The notes under the pieces are model-generated. The model saw only the letters and a program-made list of their open reading frames with translations, made no database searches and was not told where the DNA came from. Below, in pieces: positions 30,994 to 41,929 of a DNA stretch of 64,000 nt. Both the position numbers and the translations under genes were made by a program. The number at the start of each line of letters is the position of its first letter. The stretch's first letter is position 1. This DNA is from Agapanthus africanus (lineage: Eukaryota > Streptophyta > Magnoliopsida > Asparagales > Amaryllidaceae), in NCBI GenBank assembly GCA_030015575.1, contig CM057337.1, positions 336,980,583 to 337,044,582 of the forward strand. Direction: 5' to 3'.

Positions 30994-32250
30994 TCAAAGG
31001 GATCATGGATGATGATGATGAGCAATGCTGTGGACTCCATTTCTTCAGGATCCTGCTACCTGATTTTTTTACCTACCAGGTGTTCTCTCTCTCTCTTTCT
31101 GTGTGTGTGTGTGATATTTTAGGTTAGAAAAATACATATGCATATATATAATAACTTAAATTTAGTCCTCATGATATGATTGCATCACCTAAGAAAATAT
31201 CTTTACCCAAACTTTTTAAAAGTTTTAATTACTTTATACGAATAATACTTTCCATGTTATGAAATATTTGTCCATGTTGCCTGACGCATTCGCACGCGCA
31301 CCACGTGTGTAGAAATAAATATCTCTGGATTGCCATCGCAACTATGAAGTTTCGATGTATCGGTATGCTATATATCTGTATTTTAGCTTTCGTTCTTATG
31401 CTACTCTTTTAATGATTCACAGCCGGTTCCGAATAAATTTACCAAGCTGATTAGAAAGATGGTTAATAGAAGAGAAAATTCTAACCTAGTGAGTCACAAT
31501 GGATAATTTGTCATTATTAATCCATCTTCCTGAAAACGGTTTATACGGAGCAAGTATATTTCATGGTACTTGAGAAAAATATATGTTGAAGTCAAAAGCT
31601 AATAAGATTTAAATGCTCGCTTATAGTCTTCCAAGATATTTTATATTCCAAGGCAAGGTGACAATAAGTGCATGCTTTTGCATGATTTGGTATGTAGATT
31701 CAAGGTTATGCATGGCTACGACCCTTTCTTATGATTTCTTATCATAATTTTCTGCACACTTATAGTTGATAGATGCAGTTAGATCATATCTCTATAAGGA
31801 AAAACTTAAAATAACAACCTTTATACTAAAAAAATTATGTATGTCATTACTTAGTAGTTTATGGTTTTAAGACGCAAAAGCCATTTGAGAAATACTTTTC
31901 CTACCCACTATTAATCCATATTCTCAATATAGTCATTGAATTTGCACGCGAACATAATAAGAAGGAGAAGACAGTAATGTGGCAGAAGGAGAAGACAGTA
32001 ATGTGGCGGAAGAAGAAAAAAATGACATTTCTCGTTCTCTGTTTCAGCATCAATCCTCTGATATGAACTAATGATGGCTTTTCCCTTTAGAGACTTCTTA
32101 GTGTCCAATGGAAAGCATACATCAGATTTTTGCAGGTCGGGTTCTTCTATGACTTTTAAGAGTCTCAACTGATTCTGTAAATTACACCCTAGTTGGGTGG
32201 TACTTTTTCCACTTCTCACTGCAGGTGCGCCCTCTAATATCCATTTTGAA
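30994..32250. repeat. Right arm of large palindrome
   Basis: Inverted copy of 29717-30983. The centre reads TGATCCCTTTGA / TCAAAGGGATCA around 30972-31005. Differences are few: some substitutions and a (CT)n(GT)n tract at 31084-31114 in place of the other arm's repeat. Confidence 0.9.
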
Positions 32251-32317
32251 TGTAATATTATAGATATCCATGCCTGTTTATGTCAAAATTACTTATATTG
32301 TCAATGTTTGATTGTCT

Positions 32318-33485
32318 AGTTGTTGGTGATGCGTCCATATCAGGGACAGAGGCCACTCCCGTTCCTCCAGGTATGTTTATATGTTATATAGGGCATGTAT
32401 ATTGATTTAGAATGCTATATCATAAATATACACACATTTCTTTTGCTCTTAGTCGTCCAACTCATTATCATGGGCTGCTTGATGAGATTAGATTTGCGCC
32501 TGATGATCTACAAGAGCTCCTTCACTCCCTGTCATATGTGTAAGCAGCGCTATATGCGAGTTTACCTTGTTAGTATGTATGTACTGAAATTAATTAATAT
32601 TATTCAAATTTTGATACATGCAGATACCAGAGGAGCACATCTTCTATCTCTGTAGGTAAGGCTTTGAATTTGTTGATTTTGGTGTTTCTTGTCAATTTTA
32701 TAGACCCGTATGTGCTAAATATAATGTTCTGACAGTTGCTAGGGGAAGGCAACATTCGAGGCTGCTGACCCCAGTCCTGGACGCCGCACACGGACGGCAC
32801 CACGTAGGTTCCCAGAGGCTGAGGACTAGGCTCTAGCAGGGCCCATATGAGGTTGGACTCCACCCCGGTGGTTACTTCCTCCGTCTCCAGTGAGCGACGT
32901 ATCCATCATGAACTGGATAGCTTGAGGGCCAGTGTTCAGGAGTTGAAGGAGATGCTGGTATGTATACTACTTTATAGTAAAATATCATTTCATATTATAT
33001 ACATATCAACATATCCATAATTAGTACGTAGCTTGAGCTTATTTGGTTTTAGACTTAAGTTTGATTAATCATACATACATATGTAATTGAAATAAACAAC
33101 GCTTTTCCAAACTAGATATCCAAACAGGGTTTCGAAATAACTTAATAATGATACGAATTCGAATAATAAACAGTTCTTACACGCTCATGTAGCACACGTT
33201 ATATCCAGACGCGACAAGGTAGATCGGCCGAGCCTCCACACGCAACTCCTTCGGCTGCGGCTCCGCAAGCCACTACATCGGCTGCGGTTCCGCAGACAGC
33301 TCATGTAGCTCCACCGCCCACTCAGACTCCCGCAGCCGCGGCTCCGCAAGCGACTACCTCGACGGCGGCTGCGTAGACCACATGCCGCTCAGACTCCCGC
33401 TACCGACAAATTGCATAGTTTATTGACCGAGGAGCAGGCGCGCGTTATTCTATCGTTATTCAGAGGTGGAGCTGGACCGAGCTAG
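32318..33485 (+). pseudogene. Exon-like remnants of a CACTA gene (TNPA/Transposase_24-like?)
   Basis: Several short open blocks are bounded by splice-like sites: about 32450-32545 (HGLLDEIRFAPDDLQELLHS, then GTGTAAGC), 32624-32655 (acceptor TACATGCAG, donor GTAAGG), about 32850-32957 (SSVSSERRIHHELDSLRASV, then ELKEML and donor GTATGT) and 33208-33485 (acceptor ATATCCAG; TRQGRSAEPP then Ala/Pro/Gln-rich repeats). Joining 32957 to 33208 keeps frame. The last block has a stop near 33374 and a frameshift before TEEQARVILSLFRGG. A coiled coil followed by a Pro/Ala-rich tail near the right end fits the accessory gene of plant CACTA elements; this assignment is inferred. Confidence 0.4.
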
Positions 33486-33744
33486 GGTAGATTTTTGGTT
33501 CTTTTTTTTGAAACATGTATTTATTTATATCATACACATTGTACTACATTTTGAAACGACATTGATATTGGTTTGTATTTATATCATATTCAGTTTTTGG
33601 GTTTCTTTTGTATATTATATATATGCGTGAGATGTGATTATGAATACTGCAATATATGATTTGATTGATGTATATATTATTGTGCACAGGGCGGGAAAAA
33701 TCAAACAGCCCACTTTTAAAAAAAAAATTCAGATAATATGTACC

Positions 33745-34268
33745 TACGGATTAATCCGTAGGCCAACATGTTACCCCTACGGATATAGCCGTAGGGGCAA
33801 AATATCAGCAGTAACTGATATTTCCCCCAGATCTCAGTACCGGGGGGTTGGGAAAGCCCCTACGGACATATCCGTAGGAGCCACTGACTATCCCCTACGG
33901 AGTTAGCCGTAGGGGCTACATATCAGGAATCCTGAATTTATACCCCTACGAAATCGTACCTACGCATATATCCGTAGGGGATATAACATGCCCCGACGGT
34001 TATCTCCGTAGGGCAAAGTAATTTATTAAAATAAACCGTAAATAATATAAAATCTTATACCCTACGGGTTAAGCCGTAGGGGCAAATGGACCTACACAGA
34101 TATCCGTAGGGGCAATAATTGGCCCGTAGGGGCAAGTTCAGGGCCTCAACTTGCACCTGCGGCCTTTGCACCTACGGGGTATTTTTTCGCCCCTACGGGT
34201 ATATCCGTAGGGGCAGTGGGTTGCCCCTACGGATTTATCCGTAGGGGCAACCCTTCTTTGTAGTAGTG
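33745..34268 (+). repeat. CACTA right subterminal and terminal repeats
   Basis: More than a dozen CCTACGG / CCGTAGG motifs, many as inverted pairs such as CCTACGGACATATCCGTAGG, ending in CCGTAGGGGCAACCCTTC and TAGTAGTG. Confidence 0.88.
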
Positions 34269-34271
34269 CTC

Positions 34272-37112
34272 TTATCGTATCGTTTTGGGATTCGTGTACC
34301 GTGTTAGTTTTGAATTGGTTTTAATGCGCGTATATGACACTTTGATGTGTAGGTACTCCATGAAGACTTCGGGACGACAAGCAAACGCGTGGTGACATCG
34401 AAAGATAAAGACGCAAGGTGAGTAGATTATATCTACAGGGGGAAGTCGGGTGGATGGCGTATAGCACCCCCGCAGTCCGTAGTTGTTATATTATATATGA
34501 TAGTTAAGTGTACTATAGATAGTGTAGGGTTAGAAGTGACTAGTGTAGTTCATAGTCGCGAACCCTAGAATAGATTTACACCTGCACACACACCCTTGCA
34601 TATTGATTATACTTGCACTGTGCTTGATGATATTGGATGACATTGGAGATGAGTTGATGATGTTGGGCATTGTGCCGCGAGATCGGTGATTTGATGTGAT
34701 TCGTATTTGGGATACGATACGTGATCTCTAGCGGGCCTTGGGACGTGTGCTTGCACACGTAGTATATTGATGGTATCAGTTGTACTAGACTTAGATCAGC
34801 ATCCCGGATTATGTGATACGATGATAGTGATACTTGAGATGTGATGAGATAGTGTGATATTGACCCGTACCCGGCTATTGGGATGCCGTACGACGATTTA
34901 CCGTACGAGCCTATATTGATGATAGATCCGCACTCATGACTCGAGGATGTCTTATGATATACTGTATCATTCGCGATATTATTGAGGCGGGATCACCGAC
35001 TATTATATCTATATATGTATCAACTCAGATTTAGGTGGTTTCCATACCTCTCCCGATTGACTTGATACTTAGACCTGTAGTTTGCATAGTAGATTCTTCA
35101 CTGTGGTGTTGATTATTTGATTTCCGCATATTCATGCTATTCGCATTGCTTGCATATGTTTATTGCTATATTATTATCATGCTGTTAGGACACCAGCACC
35201 ATTATCGATGATGCGTATGTTCCACGTACACTATTTGCCGGCTCACACACTTCATCATCGATAATTGCCATGCCACTACACTGTAGTACTGTTGCATTCA
35301 TGATATGATTCTTGCATGGCATGTTGTACACTTATACCTGTACACAAACATAGATGATTCTGACTTGATTAGAGATTTGGGAACCGCAAGATGTTCTTCA
35401 AAACTGATTCGTTTTAAAAGAGCGGTTTCCCTCGACATGTGCACATTATTATTCCATGTTGCATGACTTCTGATATGCTTACCTTTCTTTACATGTCGCA
35501 TACATCATGTTTTGATTATACGCATTGAGATATGTTGTTTCCATGATATTTCTGGATTTGGGAACCGTGGGTATTTCAAAAGAGAATATATAATTGTTTT
35601 AAAAATCCGGTTACCCTTGATATGATATTTCAGTACGTCCACCATGTGTTTTCTCGGTGCTGAGAGCGACATGTGAAACCCGATTCGAGGAGGCGGATGA
35701 GGCCGATTGCGGGTACATGGTGGACCCGGTATGGTACCTCGGTGCAAGAACGGTTTCGCTGTGTAGTAGACGGTGAGCCTGGCAGAGGGACTACTACCTA
35801 CCGGTGATTGTATTTGAGCTCGGTGGATATCTGGTGGATACCGACCGGAGTTGAGAGATGGTCATGGGCTGACCCGTACTGTCGGGGCCGAGGGCCGATA
35901 CCGCAGACGGAGCCCCATATGGATGAGGATTTACGTGCCGATGCTAGGCACAGGTTTCATGATGATTTCCATGATTTTGATTATATCCTCATATTTACAT
36001 ACATGATGTTTATTGTCATTGGGTGACGGGTGGACGGGTTCCATGTTTATTGTCATTGGGTGACGGGTGGACGGGTTCCACGTTTATACAGACTTGATCA
36101 CATACAGATTGGATTTACATTGATCATATTTCATTTGTATATATAACAGGGTATGAGGGCGCTGTTATATATACCCTTACACCAATATTAGTGGAATGGG
36201 ATGCTAATATATGTGTATTGATATCCTTTGATACTTCAACATATTTACTTCATGTAGACATACCTTATGCTGATGACATGTTATTACCTGAGTACTTGGC
36301 ACTACATACATGTTTAGATGTTACATTGCCACCTTATCATACTTCAGACGTACTCTTGTGGTTTATATTATATTACTGGTCGTTTTGACCTAGGATTATG
36401 TCTTGCATTCGGTTTCTGCTTGTAGATATTTCTATTCATGAGTTGGCAACTCACCCCCGTTGTGCCACAGTTCTTGCAGGTTTTTCCGTACAGGTTCCAT
36501 TGCGGCATTTCTGGCACACTGCTTCCTTGCGGGTGAATTGCATTTGGTAGGTGGATTCTTTTGCATCAAGAACCACCATTGTACTTATATTATTCATTGT
36601 AACTAGAATTTCCATCAACCAAAACTAGTATATTGTTCCAGACTCAGACACTAGTGATGTATTATTCGACCTTAGAGTCGTGCTTAGTAGTATTGCGGTT
36701 TTCATGCTTATTGAGTTTCTTTTGGTTTGACCCTCGCCATTCAGCGTTGTATATTATTATTGTTTGTGTGGTTGTGACCGTCGATTGACAAAGAGCTAGG
36801 TCCCGCTTGGGGATGCCTTTTATCATTGCATATATATTGTTCTTGTTGTACCCCGTTCGGGGCCAGTATTTACAAAAGAAACTCTGCCGAAATTTTTAGA
36901 AAAGACTTTACATTTTAAAAATGCATATTCGGCTTAGTTATTTAAAAACCTTGACTTCAAACATGTTTTTCTTCACTTCTTTAAACCAGTTTTCTTTATT
37001 TACCCTTAAAATAGTTTTAGATTTCTGGGCTTTTGGCTTACTTGGATCAGATGGAGTCCTATAGACTTCATATGGTTCAAGGGCCAGTCACGTGCTCTTT
37101 TGGGTCGTGACA
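34272..37112 (+). repeat. E 3' LTR, second fragment
   Basis: Continues the E LTR after the CACTA and ends TTTTGGGTCGTGACA. Portions at 34380-35280 and 35530-35660 match F on the opposite strand (47195-48460 and 37113-37551). It holds a perfect tandem pair of 37 bp units at 36007-36080. No coding sequence recognised. Confidence 0.8.
36007..36080 (+). repeat. Two 37 bp tandem units in E LTR
   Basis: TGTTTATTGTCATTGGGTGA... repeated exactly once, ending GGGTTCCA each time. Confidence 0.9.
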
Positions 37113-37551
37113 CGAAATCCATCAGCAAACTCATGGTGGACGACTCATATATCATGGGAAAACCGTACTTTTCATTTTTAAAAAGTGAGAGAGAAGAAGT
37201 TTATATATGTTTTTGCGGTTTTCCCCTAAATCCAGGAAATCTCATGAAAATCTGAATCCAAATCATCAATACCATGTAAACAGTGAATATAGGCATAAAA
37301 ATCCATGAATGCGGCATAACAGTGAATAACAATATGCATGAAGTAGCAAGTAATAACTACAATGTCTAAACTAGCATATAAGGAAAGTACACTAATATCA
37401 TGTCGAAACTATTAGCTAACAAGCTATGTCAATGTAACAGTATTCTCTAAAGTGTACGTGATATGGCAATTACCGATGATGATGTGTGTGAGCCGGCAAG
37501 TAAGTGTACGTGGAACATACGCATCATTGGTAATGGTGCTAGTGTTCTAAC
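37113..37551 (-). repeat. F LTR, fragment 1 (minus strand)
   Basis: Read on the minus strand it aligns with E LTR 35190-35660: ATGCGTATGTTCCACGTACA, GCCGGCTCACACAC, and TTTCCTGGATTT, CGTCCACCATG further on. It stops at the E LTR end, as if E had inserted here; CGAAA (37113-37117) would be the target duplication. C1 interrupts it after CTAAC at 37547-37551. Confidence 0.8.
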
Positions 37552-39640
37552 TGTTGGAGATAGTGCCCTCAAAGTCAATTATTGGATCGCAGGTACGTGA
37601 TTGCAATGATTGAGGCAGGACCTATACCGATATGACGGTCTTGCTCGAGATAATAGTATGCTATCTGGTTTGTCTTTATCATCGTATACATGCTTTAGTT
37701 CACTATTGCATGATGATAGAGCCCATAGGATTCTTGCTTGACTACCAGCAGTATGATGGCGATCATATACGTGGGAGCTGGGGTCTGTAAGCACATCCTT
37801 AAACGTGTCTCTAGTCGTGGGAGTTTCGAGACAGGGCATCGATACTCCAGAGTAGACTAGTGTATACAGTCGAGACCCCGACGAGAGGCGGTGGCCGGTC
37901 TCACAAGCCACTGGTGTCAGTTGGTTCACCTAAGATGTATACAGGTGCTCATTAGGTTATGAGTACACCGGACAAGACTCGCCGGGAACATGCTAGTTGG
38001 TATTATACATATCGTCAGATAGCAGTTCCCTGGTGACATGTGTACAGGTTAGTTCATCGACCTGAGATCGTCATTTGTCTCATGTGAGTTCCCACTGTGC
38101 TTAGATTACTACCCTACCACGCTCAAAGGAGTTGTGCAAACAGGTTTTAGTTGGGTACAGTCCCGAGCCGCATTGGAGGCAAGTGAGTGGATCGTCGGGA
38201 GTTCGTCTCTCCCGGTATTGGAGGTTGATGTCGCGCAATGCACGGGTGGCCATCACTAGAAATCCTTGGCCAAGGTAGTGGAGAATTACTGATTTGGATC
38301 AGTAGTTTCTCAGATGGTGATAGGCTTCATACCGACACGAATTATCGCGTTATTAGGGGTCTGACTTTATCCACCCCCTAGACTCGATATGCGATACTCT
38401 TTAGACGAACGGACCGGACTGTATATACATTGTCACTGTCAGGCTCAGTAGGGTTTATAGATGAGTTAGCTCGTCAGCTTCCTTTCCAATTAATACATAG
38501 GCAAACCGTTACGTACAGCTTGTACCTCTGACGTGCTAGAGGTTATACCCAGTGCCAGTGTGTTGATGAGTCATTAGAGTCCCCCACAAACACTTTCCCA
38601 AGTTCGGGAGAAACGTTGTAGAGGCCGTATGGGTTTATGGCAAGGTTCGGAAAATGCACGTGCGTTTTCGCACGTGTCATTTTTCGGGTAGATAATACTG
38701 GTAGGCTTTGGTTTAAGATGGAACCCAGTATTATACTGTGTAGATATAATATCTTTGTCTCAGTTGCATTTGTATTCGGTCGTAATACAAATGTGGGTAT
38801 GTTTATACTGATACGGGGTTGTCCTGAAATTCGTTTCGGGATCGCTTTTGGAAGTTTCCAGTTTCCAGTTTTCTATCAGCCGTATTTGACAGTCGGTTAA
38901 ATACCGATTTATCTTTTCTTGATGAGGTGAGTCAGTGTTCTAGAAGCTTCTTGATGTGGTGATGAGGCTTGTGACTCATTAGTGTCATTAATGGTTCATT
39001 AATGATGGAGGATGACTAGGTTTATGTTGATTGGTTTGCATTTAATGCTAGTAAGTGATTCATTCTTTGTTGATAAGTATCCTTGTTATGGTCACCCTCT
39101 TGCCATCTCCTACACTCACCCTCCTCTTGATAAATAGTGGCCGGCCATTCATTTGTGGAGGTTCATGGTTGTTAGAAAAAAGAATAAGGTTTTTGGTGCA
39201 TGGAAATTAGAATAGACAATTCTCATTTCACTCGATCTAAAAGGCAACTTCCATAAACGTTCGTCTATAGCCTTGGACGTAACGAGACAAAGTGTTCTAC
39301 TCATTCTCTACTTCATCTTGGTCGTCTCTTTTAGAAAACTTGACGACTGAGTTGCCTCGGTTCAGAGGCGGGAGCCCGTTTAAAGATCCGTCGACATGGT
39401 GCCACCTGGACGACGAGACTGGAGATTCAGGAGATCGGAGCAGCCGCAACAAGCATGGGATGATGGTTGAAGACTGAAGGACTCAGATCATTCGGTATAA
39501 CGTTTCTACCCATTTGTAATTTGTTAGTTTAGCTTTAATGGCAGATCCGGGTTATAGTACGCGATAGCGCCAGTTGTAAAAAAGTTTTTGTTCCGCATTT
39601 GGCGTCTGTTAGACGGCCGGGGCGCTACCGTGGACTTACA
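37552..39640 (+). repeat. C1 5' LTR
   Basis: 2089 bp, TGTTGGAGATAG to GTGGACTTACA, a few percent different from the 3' LTR at 45108-47194. No gene. Confidence 0.95.
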
Positions 39641-39641
39641 G

Positions 39642-39654
39642 TGGTATCAGAGCC
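39642..39654 (+). promoter_or_regulatory. Primer-binding site of C1
   Basis: TGGTATCAGAGCC one base after the LTR. Confidence 0.92.
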
Positions 39655-39860
39655 TCACCATTAAGCTTTACTAACTTGTGCTAACACGTTTAAAAGATCG
39701 ATCGAACGGAATTTCCGAAACTACAATTTTCTGCACTAAAGTTTCTGTCGATTTTTAAAAGGGTCCAAAAATTATTTTGCATATCACAGAAAGTCGTGCA
39801 GGGTATTTGAAGAATTATGGGAAAATTTGGGCACGTGATCCCACTTGTTCACCGCGGAAG

Positions 39861-39887
39861 CGCGGTCAAACCATGGGTTTGACCGCG
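39861..39887 (+). promoter_or_regulatory. Perfect 12 bp stem in C1 leader
   Basis: CGCGGTCAAACC, loop ATG, GGTTTGACCGCG. Same location as the GC stems of B1 and B2 but different sequence, so pairing rather than sequence is kept. Confidence 0.65.
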
Positions 39888-40860
39888 GAAGCGCGGCGAC
39901 TTAGTGGGAACTATGCTCCAATTTTTCCAGTGTGCTTCATATTGGAAATTGTGGGTTTTTGGTATATTCTTTTGGGCCCAGTTTTTATTACTGTACACCA
40001 GTTTTTCATGGGGCCCACTTCGGGAAATTTAGTCGATCGAAATTTTAAACTTGTTAGTTTACAGTATTTACTTTATATCTCCGACCGGGAATGTCATTTG
40101 ATCGGTAAACCGCGTCTATTTGCTATAGTTCTTTTAGACGGGTTTGCGAACGTGACATTCGCGTTGATGTTCTGTGTTGTGCTGTTTTGTTGCGGATATG
40201 TCGTGGTGAATAGCAGGGTGCAATGATAGTGCAGTTTGGATTTATTTGTACATTTGATATTGCGGGGCGAGCGTCCAACATGTGGACTGCCGTCATTGCC
40301 TGTTTGTATAATATTCTTTTGGGGCACGACTGGGTCGAGGTCGATGTACCCGTTGTACATATTTTTATTTCTGTACTAGGTTTATCCCGCGAAGGAGTGC
40401 ACGGATAGCCGGGTTCTGGAGGGCAACGGGTCCGTATTTCATGGCTTTGAGAGGCAAAGGGACCTCACTCTAGAATTGGCAGACTATTCGCCGCACTCGT
40501 AGGGGGTACAGGTTGACCCAAGGAGGGGTGCTCAATTTACCGGATTCCGTGAAGTGCCGGGTGTTCCATTCACTATGCTGTGGGGACTACCTCGCTTCAA
40601 GTTTTGGCGGGTAACTTGCCGCATCCGTAGGGGTCTAGGTTTCATTGCACAGGCTATCCACACGACCAGGTGAACGTCGGGTTTCAGTAGCGGCTCTGTG
40701 AAACCCGGGGATCCCAGATTATCTGTATTGTTCTGTGATGCTTATTACTTTTCTGTAATGTTGCATATTATCACGCTTGGAGCGATTACTGTATATTGGT
40801 ATATATACTATTAGATGTTGTATATGTTTTACACCCGCGCTAGTCCAGCCCCTGCTCTGT

Positions 40861-40881
40861 CGTTAGTTAAGTAACCTAACG
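40861..40881 (+). promoter_or_regulatory. CGTTAG / CTAACG stem-loop in C1 leader
   Basis: CGTTAG at 40861-40866 and CTAACG at 40876-40881 with a 9-base loop, in the box ACACCCGCGCTAGTCC also found in B1 and B2. Confidence 0.5.
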
Positions 40882-41084
40882 GGTGATGACGGGACCCAGT
40901 GATGAATGTGGATGGCATATACGTACATTTTATTTTCGTTCTTTTCTGGTGTGATTGATTGATGGGACTGCATTGACTCTTATCAATGCAAGGATAAAAC
41001 AAACCTATATTTGATGTTGTTGGAACAAATTTTAAAAAAAAGTGTTGTTACAAAGATGTTTACTTTTGTTATGCATAGTGATAT

Positions 41085-41300
41085 TCAGTTTAGAATATCC
41101 TGCACCTCATTCGACGAGGCAAGGGTAGATATCCCTTCACCGGGAAAGACCCCTTGGGCAGAAGTTTACGTCAGGGTAATAACTTCAATATAGTCGATTA
41201 CAAGTTGCTATGTATCGTGGTATTCAGTTGGAATATCCTGCACCTCATTCCACGAGGAAAGAGCCGAGATCCCTTCACCGGGAGTGACCTCTTTAGCAAA
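41085..41300 (+). repeat. Tandem units in C1 leader
   Basis: Two copies of the unit with AATATCCTGCACCTCATTC and CCTTCACCGGGA, homologous to 15911-16155 and 51893-52142. Confidence 0.75.
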
Positions 41301-41444
41301 GGTTTTCGCTACTATATTTTTATAAAAAGCTATCAGGTTCCATCAATGAAATCAAGTTCATTACGTTAAAGGTTTTTCGCCAAAAACCAGCCGTAGCCTT
41401 CCGTCGTTTCTTATGCATGGTCAGTAGTATTCAAGCTATGTTTG

Positions 41445-41649
41445 TTGGCCCTTAGTCAAGGTATAGTGTTTGGTAGCTGCTGGGTATTCATTTGTAGCAT
41501 AGATGAATGCGTTGGTTTGGGACAGTCGTATTACTTTGTTGGCCCTTAGTTAAGAGTATGTACAGGTGGGTTCAAATCAACCAGGACAATGACGGGAAGA
41601 ACATGACATGTGACTTATGATTTGTTGGCCCTTAGTCAAGGTCATAAGA
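41445..41649 (+). promoter_or_regulatory. Three TTGGC...GTCAA inverted repeats in C1 leader
   Basis: TTGGCCCTTAGTCAA at 41445-41459 and 41635-41649, and TTGGCCCTTAGTTAA at 41539-41553; counterparts of the TTGAC triplets in B1 and B2, spaced 94 and 96 bp. Confidence 0.65.
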
Positions 41650-41929
41650 GCATGGGGCAAAAAAAAAATAACATCGGGAGTTTCAAACATAAAGCAAACT
41701 TGCCAGATATGCGCATACCTTCTGGAGTGTGATAACTTGAGTGGCTTCCATCAAGTTATCATGCGATGATAGTTGGATCCTGATTCTCACTGATGTGTTG
41801 GTTTACTCCTCGGGTGATCCCGACTAATTCTTCTTTCAGGTTTGGAGGAGAATTTGAGATTACAGTGGGAGATTTCCTGATTAGATAAAGTGATAACCGT
41901 TCTGATCTAGGTTAGAGTGCACGTAGAGT

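Larger units (their letters stand above)
26637..34268 (+). mobile_element. CACTA (En/Spm-type) transposon, non-autonomous
   Basis: 7632 bp, starts CACTAGTAAAATAGGGG and ends in the inverse of CACTACTACAAAGAAGGG, with 3 bp duplication CTC at 26634-26636 and 34269-34271. Both ends carry many CCTACGGAT...ATCCGTAGG subterminal motifs. No TNPD transposase is seen. The middle holds a GC-rich exon-like stretch, a small inverted-repeat element, a 2.5 kb palindrome and, near the right end, exon-like remnants. It sits inside the E LTR. Confidence 0.93.
39655..41929 (+). other. C1 leader
   Basis: About 2.3 kb without a recognised Gag. Contains the GC stem (39861-39887), the CGTTAG/CTAACG stem (40861-40881), tandem units (41085-41300), three TTGGC inverted repeats (41445-41649) and a pyrimidine tract TCTTTTCTCTCTCTCTTTGG ending near 41953 before the pol relic. 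A 149-codon frame at 39777-40226 spans the stem and is not kept in B; I do not call it a gene. Confidence 0.7.

Noticed and set aside
25288-37112. E and F arms as terminal inverted repeats of one giant DNA transposon
   Set aside because: E sequence has LTR ends TG...CA and a polypurine tract, and F is split by separate insertions; two opposed LTRs explain the inverted similarity better.
39777-40226. 149-codon open frame in C1 leader as Gag
   Set aside because: Spans the GC stem, has no Gag motif and is not kept in B1 or B2 at the same place.
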